Shown here: positions 17,397 through 26,550 of the stretch, in pieces
How positions within the stretch are numbered: the first letter of the stretch is position 1
How the letters are laid out: the number at the start of each line of letters is the position of its first letter
NCBI GenBank assembly: GCA_029569255.1
Contig: JAKQUO010000045.1
Span: forward strand, 1-64,000
DNA length: 64,000 bases
DNA from: Acidobacteriota bacterium
GTDB lineage: Bacteria > Acidobacteriota > Aminicenantia > Aminicenantales > Saccharicenantaceae
Reading direction: 5' to 3'
Position numbers and translations under genes: made by a program
Notes under the pieces: model-generated
Databases searched by the model: none
What the model was told of the DNA's origin: nothing
The model's input: the letters and a program-made list of their open reading frames with translations, nothing else

Positions 17397-17792
17397 CTAA
17401 TAAATGATCTCCGAAGATCTCGATTCGGAGACCTGCTCCAGTATGTAAACCGTGCGGGGTTGGGATTGGACATCGCGGAACTCGGACGTGTAGTCCACGG
17501 CCTCGTAGACGGGCAGGACGCGCGGCGGCGCCCAGCGGTCCGGAACGGCCGACAGGGCCCGGCGCTCGGCGGTGGTCAGGACGGTCTCCGGCCGCCGGGA
17601 CGCCGGGGCGAAGACCAGGAACCCGACGAGGAGCAGGGCGGCCGACCCGGCGAACGCGAAGCGGTAGGCCGTCGCCCGGCGGGCCCGGGCCCGCTTCTGG
17701 CGCGCCTCCGGCAGTCTGCTCAGGACCGTCCGCTCGAAGCCCTCGGGGGCCCGGACGCGGGTCATTCCGGCGAGTCGTTCACGCCCTTCCAT
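17397..17792 (-). CDS. Single-span membrane protein coupled to ECF sigma gene (candidate anti-sigma)
   Basis: 131 residues: an N-terminal cytosolic segment with a basic patch (LPEARQKRARARRATAYRF), one membrane helix (AFAGSAALLLVGFLVFA), and an extracytoplasmic tail with no known motif. It overlaps the sigma gene by 14 nt, the usual sign of translational coupling of a sigma/anti-sigma pair, and precedes the PDZ protein. It has no HxxxCxxC zinc motif, unlike the partner in the right-hand module. Anti-sigma role is inferred from topology and position only. Confidence 0.68.
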   Translation of the reverse strand: MEGRERLAGMTRVRAPEGFERTVLSRLPEARQKRARARRATAYRFAFAGSAALLLVGFLVFAPASRRPETVLTTAERRALSAVPDRWAPPRVLPVYEAVDYTSEFRDVQSQPRTVYILEQVSESRSSEIIY

Positions 17793-18363
17793 GTTCCCTC
17801 ACCTCGTTCTCGGCCGCGAAAGAGCCGCCCTCGCGGGCCTTTTCGAGCTTGCGCCGGAGCTGCTCCCGGCCCCGGCTGATCCGGGCCTTGACCGTCCCGA
17901 CGGGCCGCTTGATGATCCGGGCGATCTCCTCCTGGGAGAAGCCCTCCATGTCCTTGAGGACGACCGGGACGCGGTAGCGGGGGTGGAGCTCGTCCAGGGC
18001 CTCGTGGAGATTGCGGACCAGGCCGGGGTCGGCCGGGTCGTCGGAGTAGGCCCCGCTCGAGAAGCTGTTGGGGATGTCCTCGAGAGAGACCGTGGCCATC
18101 CGCCTCGACCGCCGGCACTCGGTCTTGGCCAGGTTCGAGGCGATGGCGTAGATCCAGGACGAGAGCGGGGCGATGGGGCGGTAGCGGCCGGCCTTGAAAT
18201 AGACCCGGAGGAAGGTCTCCTGGGCCAGGTCGACGGCCTTCTGGTAGTCGCCCGAGAACTGATAGAGATAATTCACGATCCTGTCCTTGTAGAGGCCCAT
18301 GATCTGGGCGAACGCCTCCTCGTCGCCGTCCTGGACGCGCCGGATAAGCCCTTGTTCGTCCAT
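17779..18363 (-). CDS. ECF-type RNA polymerase sigma factor (left module)
   Basis: 194 residues. Region 2 begins AFAQIMGLYKDRIVNYLYQF and includes the core-binding DLAQETFLRVYFKAGRYRP and the -10-reading WIYAIASNLAKTECRRSRR. Region 4 is a helix-turn-helix, YRVPVVLKDMEGFSQEEIAR then PVGTVKARISRGREQLRRKL. It directs transcription of an extracytoplasmic-stress regulon. It is divergent from a second ECF gene 392 nt away. A weak TGTAACTT element (minus strand, 18397-18404) resembles the -35 of ECF promoters, but no clear -10 partner is seen. Confidence 0.92.
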   Translation of the reverse strand: MDEQGLIRRVQDGDEEAFAQIMGLYKDRIVNYLYQFSGDYQKAVDLAQETFLRVYFKAGRYRPIAPLSSWIYAIASNLAKTECRRSRRMATVSLEDIPNSFSSGAYSDDPADPGLVRNLHEALDELHPRYRVPVVLKDMEGFSQEEIARIIKRPVGTVKARISRGREQLRRKLEKAREGGSFAAENEVREHGRA

Positions 18364-18536
18364 CTCTCGACCTCTACAACCTCGATTTCCCCGAGAAAGT
18401 TACATTGCCGGCCTTCTTCATTATATCAGGTCGGCCCCTTGTTTTCCCGGGGCCGGGCGCTCCGAACGGCGCGGCTCCCCGGGGCCCCGCCGCGGCCGGG
18501 GATCGTCGGAAAGCCGCCTGGCTTGAGGGTGACCCG

Positions 18537-18683
18537 CTCGAGGCGGCGAAGGAGTTCGCCCCGCAGAACCCCATGAGGGAAGGGGGACCCGCGCAGCGGG
18601 GGAAACCGAATAAGAGAGGTTTCCGGGGTGTGGGGGGCCAGGGGCGAATCCCGGGCACAGCCGGAGAGAGGGGCAGTCCTTTG
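18537..18683 (+). ncRNA. Structured RNA element, copy 1 (unassigned)
   Basis: In the 392-nt gap between the divergent sigma genes (18364-18755). Helices visible on the plus strand: GCGAA-GGAG-TTCGC (18546-18559); CCCGC-GCA-GCGGG (18588-18600); GGAAACC-10 nt-GGTTTCC (18601-18624); GCCAGGG-GCGAAT-CCCGGGC (18637-18656, one A-G mismatch). The same order, spacing and loop sizes recur at 28352-28504 with compensatory base changes. Not identified; fragments such as GGGGACCC and GGGGCGAATC recall c-di-AMP (ydaO) riboswitch cores, but the layout does not match. Could be a leader, a stand-alone RNA, or part of a mobile element. Confidence 0.65.
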
Positions 18684-18722
18684 TTTTTAGGGCGGTTTTG
18701 TTGGAAAATGGCCCCCGGGAAT

Positions 18723-18750
18723 GGAACTTAATCCCATCCGATTCCGTCAA
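18723..18750 (+). promoter_or_regulatory. ECF (sigma-E-like) promoter before the right-hand sigma gene
   Basis: GGAACTT at 18723-18729, 15-nt spacer, CGTCAA at 18745-18750: both match the classical ECF -35/-10 pair. The predicted start site falls on or next to the GTG start codon at 18756, implying autoregulation and a leaderless transcript. Confidence 0.65.
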
Positions 18751-18755
18751 CCAGG

Positions 18756-19319
18756 GTGAAGTGGGTGGATTTGGAAGCGACCGTCAGGGGCTGCCTGGAA
18801 GGCAGCCCGACCGCTTGGAGAGCCCTGGTGGACGCCTACGCCAGGAGGGTTTTTAACATGGCCTATCAGTTTTGCGGCAGCCGGGAGGAGGCCGAGGACC
18901 TGACCCAGGAGGTCTTCCTCAAGCTCCACGGCGCCCTGCCGAAATACGACTTCGGCAAGAGCTTCACGGCCTGGCTCCTGACGCTGGCCAAGAACCACCT
19001 CATCGACGAGTACCGCCGGACCAAGTGGGAGAAGGCGAACCGCGACGATTTCGACGAACGGGTCCTCTCCCAGGCCGTCGCGGACGGCCCGGAGGCCCGG
19101 CTCGCGGCCAAGGAGACGAAAGAGCTCGTCTGGGAGGGGCTCGGCCTTCTGCCGGCGGACATGCGGATGGTCGTCATCCTGAGGGACCTGCAGGGCAGGA
19201 GCTACGAGGAGGTCGCCGAGGTCCTCGGCCTGCCCCTGGGCACGGTCAAGTCGCGCGTCAACCGGGCGCGGCTGGCCCTGGCCCGGGTCCTGAGGGAACG
19301 ACGGGGAGGCCTGACATGA
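18756..19319 (+). CDS. ECF-type RNA polymerase sigma factor (right module)
   Basis: 187 residues with sigma regions 2 and 4 only. Region 2 runs ALVDAYARRVFNMAYQFCGS, then EEAEDLTQEVFLKLHGALPK and the -10 recognition helix FTAWLLTLAKNHLIDEYRRT. Region 4 is MVVILRDLQGRSYEEVAEVL then LPLGTVKSRVNRARLALARV. The GTG start is preceded by an ECF promoter rather than a Shine-Dalgarno. ATGA overlap with the zinc-finger anti-sigma gene. First gene of a five-gene operon of membrane and surface proteins (18756-21904), probably its own target. Confidence 0.93.
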   Translation: MKWVDLEATVRGCLEGSPTAWRALVDAYARRVFNMAYQFCGSREEAEDLTQEVFLKLHGALPKYDFGKSFTAWLLTLAKNHLIDEYRRTKWEKANRDDFDERVLSQAVADGPEARLAAKETKELVWEGLGLLPADMRMVVILRDLQGRSYEEVAEVLGLPLGTVKSRVNRARLALARVLRERRGGLT

Positions 19320-19834
19320 CGGCCTGCCAGCGGAACGAAGAGCTCCTGTCGGCCTATCTCGAGGGAGAGCTGGGAGAGGCCGGGAGGGCCGAGGTGGAGG
19401 CCCACCTCGCCGCGTGCCGGGAGTGCGCCGGGCTGGCCGCCCTGATGAAAGAGGGGATGGCCGCCGCGGCCGACTTCCCCGAGGCCGAGCCTTCGGCCGG
19501 GCTCATGGCCCGGCTGTACGCCATCCCGGAGGCGGGGCGCGAGAGGAAACGGATCTTCCGGCCGGCCTTCGGCTGGCTCGCCCGGCCGGCCCTCCAGCCC
19601 GTTTACGCCGCGGTCGCCGGGTTCCTCGTCGTCCTCTCGTTCGTCCTCTTCCATCCGGAGGGACGGGGCATCCGGAAGGCCGTCGACGTCGGGTTCCACA
19701 GGGGCGTCGGGGCGGTCGAGAAGCTCTACGCCGAGGCCGGCGGGATCAAGGGCGAGATCAACGCCGTCTCGGCCGGCGTGGTCAAGACACTCAGCTCCCT
19801 GGGCCTGTTCCAGGGTGACTCGAAGAAGCAATGA
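19316..19834 (+). CDS. Zinc-finger (ZAS-type) anti-sigma factor
   Basis: 172 residues. The N-terminal domain carries MTACQRNEELLSAYLEGEL and the zinc motif HLAACREC (HxxxCxxC) at about residues 29-36, the hallmark of ZAS anti-sigma factors that hold an ECF sigma factor at the membrane. One transmembrane helix follows (VYAAVAGFLVVLSFVLF), then a periplasmic tail of about 60 residues without a known fold. Overlaps the sigma gene by 4 nt. Release of sigma by zinc loss (redox) or by regulated proteolysis are the usual options; the window does not say which. Confidence 0.88.
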   Translation: MTACQRNEELLSAYLEGELGEAGRAEVEAHLAACRECAGLAALMKEGMAAAADFPEAEPSAGLMARLYAIPEAGRERKRIFRPAFGWLARPALQPVYAAVAGFLVVLSFVLFHPEGRGIRKAVDVGFHRGVGAVEKLYAEAGGIKGEINAVSAGVVKTLSSLGLFQGDSKKQ

Positions 19835-19857
19835 CGTCTCGGACGGAGGTCTGACAC

Positions 19858-20352
19858 ATGGACGAAAAAACAGTCGTTCCGCAGCGGCCGGTGAAGTCGC
19901 CCGGCCTGGCCGGCTTCCTGTCGGCCATCCTGCCCTTCGGGGCGGGCGCCCTCTACAACGAGCAGAGGAACAAGGCGTTGACCCAGTTCTTCATCTTCGC
20001 CGGGCTTGTCTACGCGCTGAGCCGGGGCGGGAACGGCGTCGTCTTCGGGCTGGCTCTCGCGGCGTTCTATTTCTACCAGATCTTCGACAACGTCCAGGCG
20101 GCCCGGGCGCTCAACGCGGCCGGCGCCGGGCGGGGGCCCGCGGCCGGCGCCGCGACGGAGCCCCCCGGCGACGCGCCGACGGGCTCGATCTTCTGGGGCC
20201 TCTTCCTCATCGTGCTCGGCATCGTGCTCGTCCTGGCCAACTTCGAGGCCATCCCCTACAAGGCGCTGTTCGATCTCTGGCCGGTCGCGGTCATCGTCAT
20301 CGGGCTCAAGCTCGTGTTCGAGGCCCGGCCCAAATCCAAGGTCAACCGATAA
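19858..20352 (+). CDS. Multi-pass membrane protein with LiaI/DUF5668-like C-terminal region
   Basis: 164 residues. The N-terminal half (PGLAGFLSAILPFGAGALYN, then FFIFAGLVYAL and VVFGLALAAFYFYQIFDNVQ) resembles TM2-type membrane proteins. After a Gly/Ala/Pro linker, the C-terminal half (FWGLFLIVLGIVLVLANFEA to FDLWPVAVIVIGLKLVF) has the hydrophobic pattern of the LiaI/LiaF transmembrane region. About five helices in all. Third gene of the ECF operon. A role in envelope-stress response is inferred from this family and the setting. Confidence 0.72.
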   Translation: MDEKTVVPQRPVKSPGLAGFLSAILPFGAGALYNEQRNKALTQFFIFAGLVYALSRGGNGVVFGLALAAFYFYQIFDNVQAARALNAAGAGRGPAAGAATEPPGDAPTGSIFWGLFLIVLGIVLVLANFEAIPYKALFDLWPVAVIVIGLKLVFEARPKSKVNR

Positions 20353-20364
20353 CGGAGGTCCGTC

Positions 20365-20589
20365 ATGGCGGAACACGCAAGAGGCCATTCCCTCGTCTGG
20401 GGCGTCATCCTCATCGTCGTCGGCGCCCTTTTCCTCCTCGACCAGCTCAACGTCGATGTCTGGGACGCCGTCTGGCGCTTCTGGCCGGTCATCCTGATCG
20501 TCTGGGGCGCCAACAAGCTCTGGCTCGGCCTCAAGGAGCGGAGCGGGGGCTCCGCCGGGCCGGGCCCGGACAAGGGCCATGAGAATTAG
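20365..20589 (+). CDS. Small LiaI/LiaF-type transmembrane protein
   Basis: 74 residues with two membrane helices, SLVWGVILIVVGALFLLDQL and FWPVILIVWGANKLWLGL, separated by NVDVWDAVWR. It is close in sequence to the C-terminal half of the preceding protein, so the two arose by duplication or fusion. GGAGG is just upstream of the ATG. Overlaps the DUF4097 gene by 11 nt. Function unknown; sits in the envelope-stress operon. Confidence 0.75.
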   Translation: MAEHARGHSLVWGVILIVVGALFLLDQLNVDVWDAVWRFWPVILIVWGANKLWLGLKERSGGSAGPGPDKGHEN

Positions 20590-21904
20590 GGAGCTCCTCC
20601 TCGTCGCCGTCCTCGTGCTGGCCGGGTTCGTCCTCTTCCAGTTCCAGACCGGACGGTGGGACATCGGCGGCGACTGGAGCCGTGGCTGGCCGGACGGTTT
20701 CGGGGCCTTCGGCCGCGAGGCCTCGGCCGAGGAGACGCGGACGCTCGAGGCGCCCCTGCCGGCCGCGATCGAGATCGAGAACGGCCGCGGCCGGGTCGAG
20801 GTCCGCGGGGCGGACCAGGAGGCGGTCCGGCTGACGTTCAGGAAGACCGCCTGGCGGCGGACGGAGGAGGAGGCCCGGGAGATCGCCGGCCGGCTCGGGT
20901 ACACGGTGACCAAGGGCGCCGACACGCTGGCGCTGGCCGCGAACCGGGACGAGTTCGCCCGGCAGGGCTTCGAGACCTCCTTCATCCTGACCGTGCCTCG
21001 GGGGATGAGCGTCCGAGTCGGCAACAGCCACGGCGCCGTCCGCGTCGACGGCGTCGCGGCGGCGGCGGTCCGCAACAGCCACGGCGAGGTCTTCGTCACC
21101 GACGTCCGGGGCGACTGCGGCATCGAGACGAGCCACGAGGACGTCGAGGTCCGGCGGGTCGCCGGCGAGTGCCGGGTCACGAACCGGCACGGCGACGTCC
21201 GCGCCGATTCGGTCGGCGGCGACCTCCGGATCGAGACGAGCTACGGCGGGGTCGGTGTCGAGGACTGCGGCGGGAAGGCCGACGTCCGCGGCCCGAACGT
21301 GGCCGTCGAGGCGCGGCGGGTCGCCGGCGCCGTGACCGTGGACACGTCTTACCGGAAGGTCCATCTCGCCGACGTCGGTCCGGCCGAAGTGACGTCCAAG
21401 CACGCGGCCGTGACCGCCGAGGACGTCCGGGGCGACCTCAAGGTCCGGACGAGCTACGGGCCGGTCCAGGCGGCGCGGGTCCGGGGGCGCCTCATCGTCG
21501 GGGGGGCGAACGCGGCCGTGACCGCCGACGGGGTCGGCGGGGACAGGATCGACGTCAAGACCTCGTACGCGAAGGTCTCGCTGGCCGGCTTCTCGGCCGA
21601 GGTCGCCGTCGCCAACAGGAACGGCGCCGTCAGCCTCGTCCCGCTCGACCTCAGGCGCGGCCTGAGCGTCCGCAACGAATACGGCGAGGTCCGGCTGGCC
21701 TGGCCCGACGGCGAGACGGCCCGGGTGGAGGCCCAGGCGAGGGGCGGCGAGGTCCGCTGGGGGCTCGCGGAGAGGCCCGACGTCGAACGGACCAACGGCG
21801 TGTCCGTGCTCAAAGCCTTCTCGGCCCACGCCGCGGCGCCGCTCGTCTTTCTGTCGACGACCTACGCCGACATCCGCGTCGAGCCCGCCCCCCGCCGATT
21901 TTAG
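20579..21904 (+). CDS. DUF4097-type repetitive beta-sheet surface protein
   Basis: 441 residues: an N-terminal signal anchor (ELLLVAVLVLAGFVLFQF), a short linker, then repeats of about 20 residues of the type VRNSHGEVFVTDVRGDCGIE / IETSYGGVGVEDCGGKADVR / VRTSYGPVQAARVRGRLIVG, at least nine times. This is the pattern of DUF4097 (adhesin-like, right-handed beta-helix). The repeats alternate SHG, SYG and NAA turns. Last gene of the ECF operon. Probably an exported or surface-anchored protein of the envelope; role unproven. A palindromic repeat follows the stop at 21904. Confidence 0.82.
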   Translation: MRIRELLLVAVLVLAGFVLFQFQTGRWDIGGDWSRGWPDGFGAFGREASAEETRTLEAPLPAAIEIENGRGRVEVRGADQEAVRLTFRKTAWRRTEEEAREIAGRLGYTVTKGADTLALAANRDEFARQGFETSFILTVPRGMSVRVGNSHGAVRVDGVAAAAVRNSHGEVFVTDVRGDCGIETSHEDVEVRRVAGECRVTNRHGDVRADSVGGDLRIETSYGGVGVEDCGGKADVRGPNVAVEARRVAGAVTVDTSYRKVHLADVGPAEVTSKHAAVTAEDVRGDLKVRTSYGPVQAARVRGRLIVGGANAAVTADGVGGDRIDVKTSYAKVSLAGFSAEVAVANRNGAVSLVPLDLRRGLSVRNEYGEVRLAWPDGETARVEAQARGGEVRWGLAERPDVERTNGVSVLKAFSAHAAAPLVFLSTTYADIRVEPAPRRF

Positions 21905-21911
21905 CACTAAA

Positions 21912-21954
21912 GGGGACACACACCGTGTGTGTCCCCTTAGCCGTCCCCTTAGCC
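21912..21954. repeat. Short palindromic repeat, family B copy 3, with tandem 12-mer
   Basis: Perfect 12-bp arms GGGGACACACAC / GTGTGTGTCCCC around one base (21912-21936). The right edge continues into two copies of GTCCCCTTAGCC (21931-21942 and 21943-21954). The second copy contains the stop codon of the minus-strand gene that ends at 21949. Lies between two convergent genes. Confidence 0.82.
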
Positions 21955-22848
21955 GTGCTTGGATTTGCAGGCGTGGATGCGCTGGGCGATGACCCCGTTG
22001 ACCTTGATGTTGAAGTACGAGATCAGGTTGGTCACGTCCTTCTTGTACTTGGTGACGTAGCGGACGAAGTCCGAGCGCTCCTTGTAGCGCAGGAGCGTCT
22101 CGAACTCGGCCACGGTGTCGTGGAGCTCGATGACGTAGTGGTTGATCGTCCGGTACTGGGCGTTGATCTCGATGAGGTCCTTGCCGGCGAGCTTGCCGAA
22201 ATCGAGGTGCGGCGGCAGGCTCTGGAGGATGAGCAGGCTTTCGTTGTGGAGCTCGCTGACCGACTCGCCGATCTCCTGGAAATAGGAGCCGAAGTCCTGG
22301 GCCTTGCGCAGCTTGGCCCCGGCCCGCTCGGACAGCCGCTCGAACTGGGCCTTGAGGGAGACGATGGGGTCCTTGAGCCCGAAATACTTGCGGCCGGAGT
22401 TGAACAGGTCGATGAAGTCGCGGCCGATGTAGATCTTGTCCTCGTACCGGGTCAGGAGCTCCTTGGGCTCGTGGGTGTAGAACTTGATCTCGAAGCGCCG
22501 GCCCTCGGAGTCGCGCTCGCGGAGACGGGCCAGGACGAGGCCGCTGTTCTGTTCGATGAAGTAGCTGCTGACGTCCACGAGGACGGAGTACTCGGCCAGG
22601 TTCTGGACGATGGCCTCCTTGAGGTAGTCGAGGAGGCGCTCGCCGCGGGCGACGAACTCCGTCATGGCCGCGTCGGGCGCCGGGTTGAGGACCGAGTAGC
22701 TCGGCGAGAGGAGGTAGAGGACGGGGCCGCAGCCGAGCTCGAGGTGGAGGCTCTTGAGGACGCTCTGGTAGAGGTCGTCGAGAAGGATCGGCTTGAGCGG
22801 CGGGAGACCGGCCGGGTCCAGCTTGGACAGCTCTTCGACTTCGTTCAT
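21949..22848 (-). CDS. Conserved-looking protein of unknown function
   Basis: 299 residues, soluble, no signal peptide or membrane helix. I do not recognise a family. The N-terminal half is mixed alpha/beta (LLDDLYQSVLKSLHLELGCG, VLYLLSPSYSVLNPAPDAAM, VLVDVSSYFIEQNSGLVLAR). The C-terminal half is long helices rich in Lys, Glu and aromatic residues (LISYFNIKVNGVIAQRIHAC). Helical segments could form a dimer or partner-binding coil. Its codon use matches the neighbours and the start has an upstream AGAGGA, so it is a real gene. Stop codon lies in a repeat. Monocistronic by appearance. Confidence 0.75.
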   Translation of the reverse strand: MNEVEELSKLDPAGLPPLKPILLDDLYQSVLKSLHLELGCGPVLYLLSPSYSVLNPAPDAAMTEFVARGERLLDYLKEAIVQNLAEYSVLVDVSSYFIEQNSGLVLARLRERDSEGRRFEIKFYTHEPKELLTRYEDKIYIGRDFIDLFNSGRKYFGLKDPIVSLKAQFERLSERAGAKLRKAQDFGSYFQEIGESVSELHNESLLILQSLPPHLDFGKLAGKDLIEINAQYRTINHYVIELHDTVAEFETLLRYKERSDFVRYVTKYKKDVTNLISYFNIKVNGVIAQRIHACKSKHG

Positions 22849-22901
22849 GGCGTCCTCTGTTGTCCCTTCGGGCCCGAGTGTAGCCCCGGGCCGGGGAAAT
22901 G

Positions 22902-23729
22902 TCAACGGGAGGAGGGCGGGGCGCCGGAGGGGGGCGCCCCGGGAGTGCGGAAGGTCCAGTCGTCGGAGGCGTATTTCGAGGCGGCCAGGGCCCGGACGGC
23001 CTCCTTTTCGGCCGGGGCGAGGTCGTAGCGCTCGAAGACGGCGCCGAAAACGTCGGCGAAGCCCTGGACGAGGGGGCCGACGGCCGCGTCGAAGTCGACG
23101 GGGCGGCCGAGCGCCTCGGAGAGCGAGGTCATGCCGAAGCTCTCCGCGGTCTCGCCGGGACGGGAGACGGCGGCGAGCAGGGCGTCGTCCTTCTCGAGGA
23201 GGATGGAGCCGTGCTGGAGGAAGAGCGGCCCGGTCCGCTTCTGGGCGCTGCCGACGATCTTGCGGCCGCCGGTCTCGATCTCGTCGCGGGCGGCGAAGGC
23301 GAAGCAGGGCATCGTCCCCTTGGCGTAGGACGGGGGCGCGGAGTCGGCGAGGCGGGCGGCGAGGCCCAGGCGCTCGAGCCCCCTGAGGAGGGCCCGGGAG
23401 ATGAGCCGGTAGGACTCCCGGAGCGCGCCGGTGAAGACCGAGACGTCGGCCGAGGCGACCGAGTAGGTGACCTCGCGGTCGTGGAGGACGAGCTTGCCGC
23501 CGGTCATGCGCCGGACGATGTCGATGCCGTTGGCGGCGCAGAAGCCGGCGTCGACGACCCTGGCGGCGTCCTGGCCGAAGCCGAGCGAGGCCGTCGGCCG
23601 CAGCCACTGGTAGAAGCGGAGGAAGGTCCGGCCGGACGAGGCGGCCAGGCCGAAGAGGCGCTCGTCGACGGCCATGTTCAGGGCTCCGGCCAGCGGCTCG
23701 GGTTCGACGATCAGGGACCACGTCTTCAT
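22902..23729 (-). CDS. Lipoate-protein ligase A / octanoyltransferase (LipM-like)
   Basis: 275 residues of the BPL/LplA/LipB fold that attaches lipoate or octanoate to carrier-protein lysines. RRMTGGKLVLHDREVTYSV is the conserved nucleotide/acyl-binding segment (RR-x-x-G-G-x-x-x-x-H). GGRKIVGSAQKR with FLQHGSILL holds the catalytic Lys and following loop. A Cys in MPCFAFAARDEIE falls where LipM-type octanoyltransferases keep their catalytic cysteine, so an acyl-transferase rather than an ATP-dependent ligase is possible. Lies between an unknown gene and tRNA-Gly. Confidence 0.88.
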   Translation of the reverse strand: MKTWSLIVEPEPLAGALNMAVDERLFGLAASSGRTFLRFYQWLRPTASLGFGQDAARVVDAGFCAANGIDIVRRMTGGKLVLHDREVTYSVASADVSVFTGALRESYRLISRALLRGLERLGLAARLADSAPPSYAKGTMPCFAFAARDEIETGGRKIVGSAQKRTGPLFLQHGSILLEKDDALLAAVSRPGETAESFGMTSLSEALGRPVDFDAAVGPLVQGFADVFGAVFERYDLAPAEKEAVRALAASKYASDDWTFRTPGAPPSGAPPSSR

Positions 23730-23769
23730 GGCGCCTGGACGGGGCCGGCCCCCCGCCGGAGATGGGAAA

Positions 23770-23844
23770 TGGAGCGGGCAATGGGACTCGAACCCACAAC
23801 ACCCGGCTTGGGAAGCCGGTACTCTACCATTGAGCTATGCCCGC
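23770..23844 (-). tRNA. tRNA-Gly (CCC)
   Basis: Minus strand: acceptor stem GCGGGCA/TGCCCGC, discriminator T and encoded CCA, D-arm AGCTCAATGGTAGAGT, anticodon stem CCGGC/GCCGG with loop TTCCCAA (anticodon CCC, reading GGG), T-loop GGTTCGAGTCC. Confidence 0.95.
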
Positions 23845-23955
23845 TCACCGGCCCGGGATTTTATCACATTCTCCGGCCGATGCCAAACGGGCCTTGGGGC
23901 CCATGACGGAGGGCGGGCCCGGCCCCGCCCTGTCCCGGGCGGTCCAGGGCGGTCG

Positions 23956-23984
23956 TTGACAGGCCGGACGAGCGCCCCTATAAT
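23956..23984 (+). promoter_or_regulatory. Consensus sigma-70 promoter of bactofilin gene
   Basis: TTGACA at 23956-23961 and TATAAT at 23979-23984 with exactly 17 nt between them; the start codon is 31 nt further on, behind GGAGGAG. One of the best promoter matches in the window. Confidence 0.8.
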
Positions 23985-24015
23985 CCGAAGGGAACGCCGC
24001 GGAGGAGATGCGCCG

Positions 24016-24390
24016 ATGCCCCCCGACACCCACAACCCGTCACCGTCCCCGGATCCCGGCCGTCCCGCGTCCCCCGGAGTCACCCGGCTGGGCTCGACGG
24101 CCGTCCTCACGGGGGACATCGAGACCCATGAAGACATGCTCATCGAGGGCCGCGTCCAGGGCAAGATCACGGTCCCCTCGGGGACGTTGACCGTGGCCAA
24201 GGGGGCCAGGGTCGAAGCCGAGGTCCGGGTCCGCTCGTTCGTCCTCCACGGCGAGCTCAAGGGAACGGTCCGGGCCGGCGAGAGGGCCCTGATCTCGGAG
24301 ACGGCCGAGATGACCGGCGACGTCGTCACCCCCAAGATCACCATCGCCAACGGCGCCCGCTTCACCGGCGGCATCCGCATGAAGGAATAA
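24016..24390 (+). CDS. Bactofilin (polymer-forming cytoskeletal protein)
   Basis: 124 residues. A disordered Pro/Ser-rich N-terminus of about 25 residues is followed by a bactofilin beta-helix: TAVLTGDIETHEDMLIEGRV, then GKITVPSGTLTVAKGARVEA, VLHGELKGTVRAGERALISE and a C-terminal GDVVTPKITIANGARFTGGI. Bactofilins polymerise without nucleotide and scaffold cell-shape or envelope enzymes at the membrane. A family-A repeat begins immediately after the stop. No shape gene adjoins it. Confidence 0.92.
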   Translation: MPPDTHNPSPSPDPGRPASPGVTRLGSTAVLTGDIETHEDMLIEGRVQGKITVPSGTLTVAKGARVEAEVRVRSFVLHGELKGTVRAGERALISETAEMTGDVVTPKITIANGARFTGGIRMKE

Positions 24391-24483
24391 GACGGGGTCA
24401 AACCTTTAATTCTTTAATTTTTACTGGAGCCTATCGAGAGGCAAACAAGGGAAATTAAAGAATTAAAGGTTTGACCCCTTCTT
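24391..24483. repeat. Long palindromic repeat, family A copy 2
   Basis: Arms GACGGGGTCAAACCTTTAAT and its near-complement ending in CCCCTTCTTG enclose about 30 nt. It starts one base after the bactofilin TAA and ends 21 nt before uvrB, filling the whole gap. Unlike copies 1 and 3 it does not provide a stop codon on the plus strand. Confidence 0.85.
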
Positions 24484-24504
24484 GATCGGACGCGACGGCG
24501 CTGC

Positions 24505-26499
<1,995 letters not shown>

Positions 26500-26550
26500 T
26501 CGCGCGGGCCTTCCCAAGTCCTTGAAAATCAAGGGTTCGAGGGGGATAAT

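Noticed and set aside
18537-18683. Calling the structured RNA a c-di-AMP (ydaO) riboswitch
   Set aside because: GGGGACCC and GGGGCGAATC are suggestive, but helix order and the conserved CAGCTAACC-type 3' core are absent, and the second copy precedes no gene.
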